A DNA stretch of 64,000 nucleotides from Styela clava (Eukaryota > Chordata > Ascidiacea > Stolidobranchia > Styelidae), in contig NC_135262.1 of NCBI RefSeq assembly GCF_964204865.1, positions 372,001 to 436,000 on the forward strand, read 5' to 3'. The notes below the pieces were generated by a model. It was not told the origin of the DNA. It ran no database searches and saw only the letters and a program-made list of their open reading frames with translations. Position numbers and translations under genes: made by a program. Shown here in pieces: positions 44,901-55,849 of the stretch. Numbering within the stretch: the first letter of the stretch is position 1; every line of letters starts with the position of its first letter.

Positions 44901-44971
44901 CCCCGTAGATGGAGGTGACTTGGCCCGCAGTAGCTTGCCCCGGTTGTCAAAATGACCACGCGCAGCCACTG
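41945..44971 (+). mobile_element. Complete 3,027-bp hAT transposon
   Basis: CAGTGGCGGCGCGTC at the left and the inverse of CAGTGGCTGCGCGTGG at the right are the terminal inverted repeats. AACCGGGGCAA follows inside each end. ATGAATGC is duplicated perfectly at 41,937-41,944 and 44,972-44,979. The element encodes one transposase on the plus strand, now frameshifted. The exact target duplication and full length suggest a fairly recent insertion. Confidence 0.95.
42466..44558 (+). pseudogene. hAT transposase, ZMYM1/DUF4371 type, two frameshifts
   Basis: Three overlapping frames make one protein of about 690 residues. N-terminal part: a TTF-type zinc finger (FCAETWYKKHEWLCYS, then ALFCFYCLLF). 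Next, after a one-base frameshift near 42,924, LSLRGHDERAGSSNRGVFLD and the DUF4371-like core. The first catalytic Asp is in SDETTD, the second in TYDGAAVMSG, followed by the CYAH zinc-type motif. After a second shift near 44,265 comes the C-terminal dimerisation block ISSADAERTFSTVKRIKTYL with the third acidic residue. Only these two breaks separate it from an intact frame. It could be recently dead, or the breaks could be assembly errors. Confidence 0.9.
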
Positions 44972-44979
44972 ATGAATGC

Positions 44980-46816
44980 AAAGGTTCATGCAGTGATGAG
45001 CTGGAAAAATCGTAACAACCGGAACGCACCAAATTCCTGAAAATGTAATATATATATATTTACAACACGACGCTACCAGTAATTTTGTCTGTCGTAAGAT
45101 AGAGCCGAAGAACCATAATGAAATATGGAAAAATTATCTGAAATTAAAACTGAAAGAATATTCATACTAAGTCAATACAAATGTTATTATTAGAAAGGTA
45201 TTGGATGAATTTTACACAGGGATCAAACGTCGGCGAAACATCCATTACACGTTACTGCTGTGCACTAATTATTTGTCAGTTGTAATGTAAAAAGAATTAT
45301 GATGCAACAAAACATCAATTAATAACTAAGTTTCCCGCAGAAACTAGTTTTTGAACCATAATTTTATTTTAACAACAGGACCGCAAACGTAATAAAATGT
45401 CCAACACCCGGAACGCCGTTCCAGTGCATTCCGGCTATCATAACTATTTCTTTAATGTAATATTGTTTTCTGATTTTTCATTTATTTCTACAGCTGTTTC
45501 AAGTCAAGTAAACTGTCTGAGGGAGTGCCATGATGATGATCAATTTCATCAGCTATATTAGAAGAGCAAATTTGTGAGTTTGTCACTATTTGAATGCCAT
45601 ACTATTTGTATGTAAACTGTCCTAACTTTATGTCTGCAGTTTTCAGTAAAAAAAGGAATATCAGCCTCTTTAGTATCAGCTGTTGAATGAAAGTTATTTT
45701 TAGTTTGTGTGTATAATCTGTATTATTCGTATAATGTGAGGATACTTTTATCAACCAAATGTTAGGGTAAATTTCTTATTGGTATTGTCACAGATCTGTT
45801 CAAGTAACCGAGATGTGACAAGCTTTTCAAAATCATTCTCATTGGTCATTTCTTGTTACATGCAGGCAAAACTAGTGTCACATGATTTTAAAGTAAAGCA
45901 AAGTTGTTAGACATGCAATCACAATCGAAGTTTTGCAGTATAATCAAGAGCCTTCATTAAATATCTGAAAACTAAAAATACTCTACTGTTTTACTTCTCC
46001 AAATTCGAATAAATAAATATACATTGGATTTCATGTAATTCAAAAATATCATTTTACAATTCAGAAAAATCTGTACAAATTCGAATACAAATTATTCTGT
46101 TTTAGTCATTGCCTAGGTCGAATTTGCTTCAATATCTAGCGCACTTCATCAATATACTATCTTTAACCCTGTATTTTTATTTATATTGTTCAGGTCATGA
46201 AGACAAACAACTGGATATGGATATGATTATGGTAAGAGTGTTGTCGAGTCAAGGTTGCCACAATGCATCATTCTACGCCTTCGTGTCCAACAAATATGTG
46301 GAACCCGTTAACTTAAGCTTAACAAACAAATAATTCTTGCATGCTGAAACATTTGAAGGTAACGTAGTAATGTCAATTTTTCGTCACTTGGCGAGTCTTC
46401 CGCAGAAGAAATAAATAAAACTTCCAAATAGCAATGAAAGCAACAACTATGATTGCACATGTGTCTGTGTGCATTACGTTGACACATTCCTGTCACAAAG
46501 CTGTAAGGCCAGGATAAAATTTAGCACCTCTTCCGAATTGATTCTATATCTTTTTCCATTTGTTAAATGTCAATACATTTTAGCAGTCATTTGAACAAAT
46601 GAATATTAGTTATTTTTGCAAAACAAATTTCAAAATAATAAAATGTTAAATATGTGGAAGCCTGTGGCCCAGAACTTGCCAGGGATAGGTTTTCAACTGA
46701 AGTGTGTTTATTTTGTCTGTTTCATTCGAAGTAGGATGTGGGTTCTATAATTTAAGTGTTCGTTGTTACGTTGAGGTTTTAGGAGAAAAATATTAGATTC
46801 AATTGGTCTTGTAGAC
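44980..46816. other. Intergenic, with exon-like signals
   Basis: Two splice-site-like places stand out: TTTATTTCTACAG at about 45,481-45,493, and TTTATATTGTTCAG at 46,180-46,193 followed 38 nt later by GGTAAGAG. The encoded peptides (for example HEDKQLDMDMIM) are not recognised. No complete gene is supported. Confidence 0.3.
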
Positions 46817-47667
46817 CAGGGTCGTCCAACCCGTGGCCCACGAGCCATATGTGGAAGCATTTCAAGTGGCCCGTGCTGATTTTCAGAATTGAATGAAACA
46901 ATTGAGTAAAACTTTTTTCGAGTGGTGTAGTAGGCCTATACAAAGATGTGGTACAAACGATTTGTTTATTTCCCTGAAATGCGCTCTGTCAGCCTTTCCA
47001 AACAAGCCATGAGTGCCATTTGGAATTAAAACCAACTGAGAGGAGATATCGATACATAAAGATGCCATAGTCGCTTACACACTTGGTCTTTTAGTACTCA
47101 TATGATTTTTATTTGTATTGTTCGGATTGCCAATGATTTACGTCCGAAAATAAAAGAGGTGTTTGCAAAAATAGCCTGTCAAGACAGACCATAACTCGTG
47201 TTGAAGAGCTCGGGAATTCTATTGCGGAAATTTCAATTGCAAAAGCGGGAAATTTTTTATTGTATTCTTTGGCGCTTGACGAAGCTCTGACATCAAGTTT
47301 ACTACTCAGTTGGCGACTTGCTATCTTCTTGCGGGTAGTTAATGATGATATAAAATTACCGTAGAGTCCGCAACCATTGCCCCTGTTAAAGGTACGACTA
47401 TCGGCATTGATTTTTCGAAAGCTGTGATAAAAATGATCAAGCGTCTTGGGTTGTTATTGGCTAAACTTTCGGGCGCTCCACCAATGGTTGGAAAACAACA
47501 GTTTTATTGTTCTAATAATTGTGGAAGTTTGTTGTGAGGGTATTTTTTCTTATTATTAACCTGTAGTCAATGTAGCAAAACTAGGTCATAACTACCATGT
47601 CAAGTGGCCTGCGCAATTATTAATGAATCACATGTGGCCCTTCGGCCAAAAAGATTGGCCGACCCTG
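46817..47667 (+). mobile_element. 851-bp hAT element with perfect TSD
   Basis: CAGGGTCGTCCAACCCGTGG to GGCCGACCCTG, flanked by TTGTAGAC at 46,809-46,816 and 47,668-47,675. It holds a decayed piece of transposase. Confidence 0.92.
47190..47505 (+). pseudogene. hAT transposase catalytic-core remnant
   Basis: One frame reads TRVEELGNSIAEIS, LLYSLALDEALTSS, LAIFLRVVNDDI. This is the hAT block holding the first catalytic Asp (normally SLALDESTD). Further on, GTTIGIDFSKAVIKM and KLSGAPPMVGK match the region of the second Asp, with the usual TDG lost. Stops and shifts separate the pieces. It resembles the GTF2IRD2/FAM200-type hAT family. Confidence 0.78.
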
Positions 47668-47675
47668 TTGTAGAC

Positions 47676-49166
47676 TGTACCAGTAGTGGGAAGGATTCTA
47701 TTTATGATAAATTGTTATTATTTTGGTATTTTGGGTGATGCGCGTCAGCTTTTCGTAGTTCTGCCCCCAGCTTGTTTTGATTCGGCAAAATCAACGAAAT
47801 ACATCAAAAACCGAATTTGCAAAGACAGCAAATTACAACAAAATTGGGTTCGCGTTGTCATCGCCATGGGAATACGGGGTCAAAGAGCAGCATGCCACGA
47901 CGTTTTGATGGAATGCATCGTGGCGTCGGACTTAAACCCGGATTAGTTACGCAACCGCTAAACTAGGTTTTTGATCCCCGGTTAACTAAGTTATTCGAGA
48001 TTATATATATTATTATAATAATATATTAGGTAGATAGATAGATAGGTAGATAGTTTATTTCGAAAACTCCATAACAAACCTAAATTAAAAATGGAGAATT
48101 CTGGAGGGCAAGCAAAACCTACAAAAAAGTTTAAAACATGAAGTATCTCATGTGCCTGCCCACCAGCACGCACACAAAAGCACAAGCCCAATTAAATGAG
48201 GCTTGGGCCAAACTTAAACAAAATACATGATAGTAATAAACTTTCGGGCTGTTGTACTCTCTTTCAACAATTACGTTGATAATGACCAATACCTACAACC
48301 TCATGCAAAGATAATGTGGGGAGTGGAATGTAATAAGTTTGCGACGATAGTCATACTCATGAAAGCTTCAAGAAAAACCAAGCCATAAAAAACTACACTG
48401 ATTGCTAGATTGGGCATTGCGGAAAAGGTGATAAGTGGTTTAATATACAAACAAACGCATTATAAATTCGAGATTAGTCTTAATCGAGGTTTAGGTTAAG
48501 TGAGGTTTTTGATTTCCACCCTAAATCTAGTACGGTGGCAACACATCTTAATGATAGATAGGTACGGTACCTGGACATAGTCTTTCTGTTATATTGGCTA
48601 ATAAGTAAAAAGCCCACAGTGGCGCAACAAAAAATCAGCTCGTACTACCGGTACCTCGTTCTCGTAGTTTTATGTTGTGAGGTAGAAGATCAAGATAAAA
48701 CTAGTTGTTCATTTTACAGTCTCACATTTTAAATTTGATTTAAACGATTTTATATCGTGTTTTTGTTTTATTGCGTTTTGACTGTTTTCGGTGGACGGGC
48801 ACGTAGACTTGTACGTTTTTAACTTTTCTATTAAGTTATGCCCGTCCTCTGTGTTTTGTTTGTTCGTTTGTTGTTTTTTTGTGTTTTGTTTCTATCAGAG
48901 TGACCAAATAAAATTGATTGAATCCATAATCACAGGTTAAAGATCTCGTATGTGATTGAGAAGACCCTTGTTGCCACTCACACAAATTTGTTTCTGTAAC
49001 GTTTCGTTCGACCAATATAGTTTAACTATGCATGTCTGATAAAGTCAGCCGTCCCGACCAGTCAGCCAAAAGTCCCGATTTTGCGTTCAGCCAATCAACA
49101 TAAAACAAGAACGATAGCAATTGTCATGTTCTCGATTCTGTTGTTGCTGTGTAGCGTACCGTTAGT
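47676..49166. other. Intergenic with short TAGA microsatellite
   Basis: (TAGATAGG)n-type repeats lie at about 48,028-48,052, followed by TAGTTTATTTCGAAAAC, a motif resembling a retroelement tail. A frame around 47,686-47,946 is not recognised and probably not a gene. Confidence 0.4.
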
Positions 49167-49174
49167 CTATCTTC

Positions 49175-49573
49175 TAGGGCTGGGCATTTTCGAATACCTG
49201 ATGATTTCAGAATCGAATCGATTTTTTTTTTCGAATTGGATTGAATCTCGAATACTTTGGAGATAAATAATTGTATGCGATTTTTTTATTGTAATTGGTC
49301 ATTTCAACATATGAATTACTGAAAACGTAGAATACATCACTCAGACAGATTGCTGAGCGCTCACACACAATTAGAAACATGTTTTATCAATAAATTATTA
49401 CAAAAAATAGTCAAATGTCTGAAATGCGTTGAAAAAATATGGCTTCAATAAAAAAAAGGAGGAATTCACGTCGACCATTGGCGGTAAGAAAATAAACAAG
49501 ATGGCGGCGATTCGAAATATTGCTCTGAACCGATTCGGATAATTTACTATTCGATTCGAAATGCCCAGCCCTA
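49175..49573. mobile_element. hAT MITE-B, copy 3, perfect TSD
   Basis: TAGGGCTGGGCATTTTCG and CGAAATGCCCAGCCCTA bound 399 bp, and CTATCTTC is repeated exactly at 49,167-49,174 and 49,574-49,581. Confidence 0.93.
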
Positions 49574-49817
49574 CTATCTTCTGAAGGTGGATACGTGGTT
49601 TTGTTTATTTCGATGTTTTCCACTAACAATGTTAGCGGATAATTGCTACAATTTGTTATGTGTAAACCCTGTACGACAAAGCGTGCCTAACATTAACGTA
49701 AATTCCTTTCTATTTTTCAAACTGAAACCGATATTTAGACAGACAGCACATGAACTCTCGATGACAATGTGGTAAAGGAAGACATCAGGGATGGTTTTGA
49801 ATGTAGGCCCCTAATGT

Positions 49818-50225
49818 CAGTACGGCACACTATCCAAATTCCAAGAATTTCCCTCAATTCGGCTCAATAAAACAAACACTCTATTTGTCTCACAAACGAG
49901 GGGCGTCTGGCACCACACCAGATGCTTCATATCGCGCCATGCTTGTCTTAATAATAATCTAAATTATTCGTGGCCATCACGTGACCAAAATCGCTGTTTT
50001 TTCCAAAAAACTCTCGAATGCCACGGTAAAAATTTTTTTCCTTTGGTAAATAGGATTATTTTTTCTCAAGGAATTCAATGATGACGTTTTTAGATTGCGC
50101 CTTTTCGTATTATTTTGCGCTACCGTATTTTTACCGTTATTGAGGGACAACAATGTCCAGACGTCTCCCAAAGGAGGGGGTTTCTCTGAAACGAGACAAT
50201 GTCGCTCGATCTGTATAGTGTGCTG
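49818..50225 (-). mobile_element. MITE-H, long form, inverse
   Basis: CAGTACGGCACACTATCC to CTGTATAGTGTGCTG, reading inverse to the copy at 37,064-37,482. The right end is slightly trimmed; flanks AATGT and GATGT are near-matches. Confidence 0.8.
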
Positions 50226-50967
50226 ATGTATGTCTGAGGGAGTCTGATGAAACGGTACAGAAGTAGGCTATATTTGTGTTGTGTGCAGCAGGACGCTTAA
50301 ATCACTTAGGATAGTTCTTTATACTCTTGTTACAGCAACAAGAGGGATAAGTAGTTAGTCCCAATGGTGAGCTGTAGCCGGAACAGCGTTCTGTTTGTTG
50401 GACATTTTATTTGCATTTGCGTTCCTCTTGTTGAAATAAAGTTATGCCACAGAAAGTCTAGTTTCTCTGGTAAACTTAGTTATTAATTTATGTTTTGTTA
50501 CATCACATCACGCAAATAATTAGTACAGCAGTACTGTGTAATAGATGTTTCCCCGACATTTGACCCCATGGAAATTCATCTTATAGCTTTCTAATAATAA
50601 CATTTGTATTGAATTGCTATGAATATTCTTGTGATTTTACACAGACATAGTTCAGAAAATTTAGCTCTGCGGCTCTATTTTAGGACAGATAAGACTTTCT
50701 GTAAAAGTCCCCGTCGTGTTGTAAATATATTACATGCGGTCTGGTTGTTATGATTTTTCCAGCTCATCACTGGTTAGTCCCGCAGAAACTTGGTATTGTT
50801 GGTGGTATTTAGAGAAACATTCACTGAGCAATATGAATGAAACTGGGGTGTTGTAGAGAACCACTGAAGCATAACTAGACAGAATATTCTTATGCTAACA
50901 TAGATGTCCCGGTGGTGCTGCTGCTTTTCCACGTCCTAATTTTTCGGTTGTCGTAACGGGTACTCCC
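50226..50967. other. Intergenic, with a TTTCCCCGA element end
   Basis: GATGTTTCCCCGACATTTGA near 50,550 resembles the left end of the elements at 388 and 3,757. No gene is supported. Confidence 0.4.
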
Positions 50968-51160
50968 GTAGTATGTGTACCAGGTTAGGATTAGGCCAGA
51001 ATTTCAGGTACAAAAACTACGGAAGTCACTTGGCTAGTCCCCGAACTCGTAATAGAACTAAAATAAGGGAAATTGGAATAAAATGATGGCCTAACCCTTA
51101 CCTGGTACACATACTACGTTCCGGTGTCCGCCACCTTGGTTAACATACTACGGGGGCGCC
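50968..51160. mobile_element. MITE-A, long form, abutting Csp copy 6
   Basis: GTACTCCCGTAGTATGTG to CATACTACGGGGGCGCCC. Its right end touches the start of the homology shared with Csp copy 5 (CCCTGTAA). Confidence 0.82.
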
Positions 51161-51204
51161 CTGTAACGTACTACAGTACTAAGTAGTTGTCATAAACACT
51201 CTGC

Positions 51205-51256
51205 CTTGTGTTTCCAGATCTGTTATCTTCCGATATATTTATACTTAACTATCAAG
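51205..51256 (+). other. 3' splice site and leader of Csp copy 6
   Basis: TTGTGTTTCCAG (AG at 51,216-51,217), then a 39-nt leader ending ACTATCAAG before the ATG. Nearly identical to copy 5. Confidence 0.62.
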
Positions 51257-51484
51257 ATGGCCGAAACTGAAACCAAAATAACTGGAACAGTGAAGTGGTT
51301 CAACGAGACCAAAGGTTTCGGATTTATCACACCTGACGATGGAGGTTCTGATGTTTTTGCGCATTTCTCGTCAATAGCAGGTGACGGATTCAGGACACTC
51401 GTTGAAGGCCAGAAAGTGAGCTTCGTCGTAGAAGCGGGCAAAAAGGGACCGCAGGCTGCGGATATTATAATTGTTTCCAATTAA
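51257..51484 (+). CDS. CspA-type cold-shock protein (copy 6)
   Basis: A 75-residue protein, the longest of the set because of seven extra N-terminal residues (ETKITG insert after MAET). Core: TVKWF at residues 11-15, RNP1 KGFGFI at 19-24, RNP2 VFAHF at 33-37, where Ala replaces the usual second Val. The stretch [12 protein letters not shown] and the GQKVSF/KKGPQA blocks are especially close to bacterial CspA consensus (family knowledge). Start in AAGATGG after the shared leader. 5' and 3' flanks duplicate those of copy 5. Likely functional. Confidence 0.88.
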   Translation: MAETETKITGTVKWFNETKGFGFITPDDGGSDVFAHFSSIAGDGFRTLVEGQKVSFVVEAGKKGPQAADIIIVSN

Positions 51485-51689
51485 AATCAGTGGGTTTGGG
51501 AGAAACATAGGCGAAACAGAACATTGTATTTTTTCACTCTTTCCTTCATCTTACAATTTTGAATTCTGACTTATTCTAACATGCAGAATTAGAACAGCGT
51601 GGTCTAAGTAAAAATATTCTATCATTATACGCATAAATTGTTTTTTTACAACTTGGTTGTCCTTTTCAAAACTGTTCATGCAACTGCAA

Positions 51690-51930
51690 TTTTTAATAGT
51701 CTGTACAGCGTGTTGCTGATTGGCCATTGCTACGGAAATAAACAAGGAAGTTGATTCTCGAGAAATCTTCATTATCAATTTACAACTGTCTAGTCTAGTA
51801 TGCTATATTATTAGCTCATATTCGTTTAACCACCACTAATAAACATATGCACGTCATATCAATGTGTTTTTAATAGGAATGGTTAGGTTTGTGCAAAGCT
51901 GTGGGAGAGGAGTTGGTAGCATAAAAGTCA
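51690..51930 (+). repeat. Csp family 3' flank
   Basis: Partner of 38,990-39,215; shares GTCTGTACAGCGTGTTGC, GGAAATAAACAAGGAAG and the CATATGCACGTCATATCAAT run. Confidence 0.85.
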
Positions 51931-51939
51931 TATTAGGGA

Positions 51940-52260
51940 AGTCAAAATGGGGGGTGGCGATAAGTGGTCATTGAGTCAAAATAGGGATGGCGAGGTCGAT
52001 GCATGTCGAAATGGGAGTGGCAAAATAGGGTCGATCCGTGCCGAAATGCGGATGAAGAAATACGATCTATGCGTGTCAAAATGGGGATGGCAAGGTTGAT
52101 ACATGCCAAAATGACGATGGCGAAATAGGGTCGATGCGTGTCAAAATGAGGATGGCAAAATGCGGTTGCGGGGTCAATATGGGGATGGCGAGGTCGATAA
52201 ATGCTGAAATGGGGATGGCGAAATAGGGTCGATGCGTGTCAAAATGGGGTCGATTTGTGT
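51940..52260. repeat. Minisatellite, ~35-45 bp units
   Basis: Units of ATGGGGATGGCGAAATAGG, GTCGATGCGTGTCAAA and variants repeat about eight times. Copy 5 has a single related unit at about 39,213-39,235, so the array grew after that duplication. Confidence 0.85.
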
Positions 52261-52314
52261 AGCTGGCAGATGATAGTTTTGTAATAATGCTGTACTATGT
52301 ATATAAATTTTAAC

Positions 52315-52407
52315 GGTGCCCCCGAAGTATGTGCACTAAGATGGCGCACAACCCGAACCCGTGTTCAGGATGTGCGCCATCTTGGTGCATATACTTCTGG
52401 GAGGTCC
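52315..52407. mobile_element. MITE-A, shortest palindromic form
   Basis: GGTGCCCCCGAAGTATGTGC to ATACTTCTGGGAGGTCC, with CTAAGATGGCGCACAACC and its inverse. Confidence 0.85.
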
Positions 52408-52639
52408 GTCTAACTGTATGCCAAACTTGTGCATTTTCAAATTTATAAACGGCGATTTAACACTGGCACTGCCATGCCCTTCTGTTTCGTCAACCCGGAA
52501 CTGACACCCATCAACTATAATTTAACAGGCATCGATCGCATTTTATTTCTCGCAAATCAATACCTCAATTAATTTTTATTAAGTTCATAACTCACCTTAA
52601 ATGTTGCTGTGGGCCATGACCCACTGGTTGAGAACCGTC

Positions 52640-52830
52640 GCCAATTTACCAAAGTTACCCTAGCAGACATCTCTCTCGTTTTTGAACGCGCCGATCACAG
52701 TTGCCAGAACTCAGATTTCAATTGAGCGATGCGAGAGGTTACGAAAAGGGGGCATCGATGCAAAATCAGCTGATGCTTTATGAGTTGCCAGATTAATCAT
52801 AAAAACTGTGAATAATTGCCAAAAAATCAC
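52640..52830. repeat. Inverted copy of window positions 1-195
   Basis: AGTTACCCTAGCAGACATC to ACTGTGAATAATTGCCAAAA. See the first entry. Confidence 0.8.
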
Positions 52831-52899
52831 AGTTCTCCCCCAAATATAAGCGTCTCACAAATAAATCTACTTAGTATAAGAAAGATAAGTATAAATGCT

Positions 52900-53930
52900 T
52901 ATAACGGGAAGTAAACACAACGAGTTTGACAAAGATTGTATAGGTGGAAGAGATACCCATTATCGTTTAAACCTGTCCCAGTCGTCAATGTTTAATAAAA
53001 TTGGTAAAAAGACCTATTTTGCCCCTAAAAAGATGTGTCTTACATTCATGGTTCTCTCCATTTATACATAAACAGCAGTGGTACATTTAATAAAGTGTTT
53101 ATACAACGAGTTTCAAAAAGGTTGTATGGGGGGGAAGATATTTTTATTCTCGTTTAAACATGACCCGATAGTCAATTTAGGAGAAAAATGGCAAAAAGAC
53201 CTTTTGGCCCCAAAAAATGAGTGTCTTGCAATTACGGTCCCCACATTTACAAAAGACCAGTAGTAGTGCATATAATAAAGTGTTAATACAGCGAGTTTGA
53301 AAAAGTTTGTAGGGGGGGAAGATATTTTTATAATGGCCCAAACATGGCCCGATAATCAATTTTTGATAGAAATGGCAAAAAGACCTATTTTGCTCCAAAA
53401 AGATGAGTGTCTTGCAGTTATGGGCCCCACATTTACACAAGACAAGTAGTAGTACATAGAACAAAGTGTTTATACAGCGAGTTTGAAAAAGTTTGTATGG
53501 GGGGAAGATATTTTTATAATCGCTTAAACATGGCCCGATAGTCAATTTTTGATAAAAAATGGCAAAAATACCTAGTTTTCCCCAAAAAATGAGTATTTTA
53601 CAATTACGGGCCCCTCATTTACGCAACACCAGCAGTAGTACATATAATAAAGTGTTTATACAGCGAGTCTGAAAAAGTTTGTATGGGAGGAAATGGCCCG
53701 ATAGTCAATTTTTGAATAGAAATGGCAAAAAGACCTGTTTTGCTCTAACAAATGAGTGTCTTGCAGTTACGGGCCCCTCATTTACACAAGACAAGTAGTA
53801 GTACATATCATAAAGTGTTTATACAGCAAGTTTGAAAAAGTTTGTAAGGGGAGAAGATACTTTAAATATCGTTTAAACATGGCCCGGTAGTCAATTAATG
53901 ATAGAAGTATACTGCTATCAGATACAAATA
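52900..53930. repeat. Minisatellite arm, ~175-185 bp units
   Basis: About six units contain GTGTTTATACAGCGAGTTTG, AAAAAGTTTGTATGGGGGG, AAACATGGCCCGATAGTCAA and GAGTGTCTTGCAGTTACGG. The first unit is the most diverged. The open minus-strand frames across it reflect the repeat and are not genes. Confidence 0.9.
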
Positions 53931-53934
53931 TACG

Positions 53935-54315
53935 CTAAAATTGTTCTGTGGGCCGCACGGAATGTATCAGCATAACGGCTTTGGACCACCCTGGTCTACC
54001 TCATTGAAAAACTCCCGACTTCGCTGACCACTGGATCATTGAAATGCGATCGCGGAATTGTTCATTGGTCCAATAGTTGAAAAAGGGCAAAAAGCGATAT
54101 AAAAAGGGTTTGAATCTCGGGATCCCAACCCTATTTAGAATAGCTAAAAATAACTCAAGAAAGTTCCTCCATTAGATACGAATATACGCTAAAATTGTTG
54201 TGTGAGCCACACTGAATGTTTCAGCATGACAGGGTTTGGACCACTTATTGAAAAACTCCCGACTTCACTGACCACTAGATCGCCGAAATGCGATCGTGGA
54301 ACCGCCACATAGTGT
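53935..54315. repeat. Direct duplication of a ~140-bp segment
   Basis: 53,935-54,060 and 54,170-54,305 share AATATACGCTAAAATTGTT, TTTGGACCAC, GAAAAACTCCCGACTTC and TGCGATCG. It lies between the minisatellite arm and the transposase. It also resembles hAT-MITE sequence (GGGCCGCACGGAATGT, ACCACCCTGG). Confidence 0.75.
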
Positions 54316-54830
54316 AATAAATAGTTTATTGGTCCAATTGTTCAAGAGGAAAGATTTTTTTTTATAACAAAAATGCAGCAACAAGGAGAATACTAGAAAG
54401 AAAAAACAACAACGATTTAAGAAAACGACTCATAGGCCCATTCGTGTCCAGTAAATAAGTTTCAGTGTTTTTTTTTCAATAAAGAAGGTTGATATGATAC
54501 TTGAAGAGAAGACGAAAAATAAGCAAACATTTTGAAGTTGAATCGTCTGCTGAACTCGCAATATTTTAATAAACACCGATAAACTATATTAAATACTGTT
54601 GCCCCTCTTTGCTTAGTGCCCTAAGCACGTGCTTATATTGTTCAATGAATAATTCGGCGCTGGAAACATGATTACAATGTATCAAGATAAATCTAAGCGT
54701 TAGTGATTGTGAGGTCAAAAATCACGGAACACTGTTTTTAAATTATTTCAGGCGGTCCCGCGATCGAATATCAGGCCTACAGGTATGGTACTGGTAGGTT
54801 ACCGCACTGCATATTTCTTTCAGGGGATAG
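54316..54830. other. 5' region of the MULE element
   Basis: AT-rich; no further transposase motifs were recognised upstream, so the N-terminal DNA-binding part is missing or lies in a decayed frame. Confidence 0.35.
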
Positions 54831-55838
54831 ATGATAAAATATTTTGTTTTTCCCTACGTGAGAGTTTCCTATTTTCGGCCACGGAACACTTGCACTTTTA
54901 TATCTCCTCGCGAAACACCAAAAAATGAAAGGGTTAAATTGATAAAGAAACAGTCTGTAAGAATATTCATTCAAAATTACATAATTTATATTGACGCTAC
55001 TGGTGGGGTACTGCTTTCTGGTGCCCAAAGCCCATATTACATTTACGAAATAGTTACTCGCCATCCCCAAAAGGGCAAATCCTCATTTGCTGTTGCAACG
55101 TTTGTTACGAATCGGCACAACATTGCAAATATTTCAAACTTTTTGTCACAATTCCGTTCTGATGTTTCCAAATTGACCAAACAATTTCCCGCAAAAGTTT
55201 TTATATGTGATGGTAGTATGGCCCTCATTAAGTCGATAATTCAGGTAAACATGCGCGAAAGTTTAGAGGCCTACATATCACGCTGTTATTCGGTCATTCA
55301 AGGCATTGCAAATTTGGATATGCTTTCCCGACCCTTTCTCCACCTATGCACCAGCCATACCATGAAAAATTTCAAGCAATTGGCGTGTAGGTTTCCAAAA
55401 GTAAAACGGGAATTCATGCAGATATTTGGGTTGCTTGTTTTCTGCAAGGAAATTAAAAAACTTCGTAAAATTATTCATCATTTGACAATATTATTGATAT
55501 CCCTGAATTCGAATCTTGTTGATAATAGCTGGTCGTACTTGAAAAAGCGTATCGAAAAACAAAATATTCCACCCCCACCAGAATGTGTTTTCGATCATGA
55601 AGCATCGGGTGAACTTTAACAAATACAGACTGGAGTGAGAGTAATCCTTTTACCGAATTACTATATCTGGATATTGCCAAAGCTACAAAAATTGCTACTG
55701 ACGCGGGTTTTTGTGGTTCTAACTCTTTTTATTGTCCGGAAGTAATGACTAAATTTAAAACGTTTTATGTACTCAAAATTTGTCCATGGGGCGCTTTGCT
55801 AGTAGGCGATTTAGGCAGGTTTGGTACAACAATAGGCT
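54831..55838 (+). pseudogene. MULE-like transposase core, truncated and frameshifted
   Basis: The open part (54,831-55,619) contains YIIYIDATGGVLLS with the first catalytic Asp and FICDGSMALIKSIIQ with the second. Next come EAYISRCYSVIQG and LHLCTSHTMKNFKQL, the C/H block of MULE-type DDE transposases (family knowledge). After a break, another frame continues with TDAGFCGSN and LKICPWGALLVGDLGRFG to about 55,838, then stops. The last catalytic Glu should lie between; I cannot place it confidently. No N-terminal zinc finger is seen. It is a dead copy, or interrupted by introns that I cannot prove. Confidence 0.75.
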
Positions 55839-55849
55839 ATGAAAAGTAA

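Noticed and set aside
53177..53545. Repetitive open frame on the minus strand
   Set aside because: It follows the ~180-bp minisatellite; the apparent protein repeat is a by-product.
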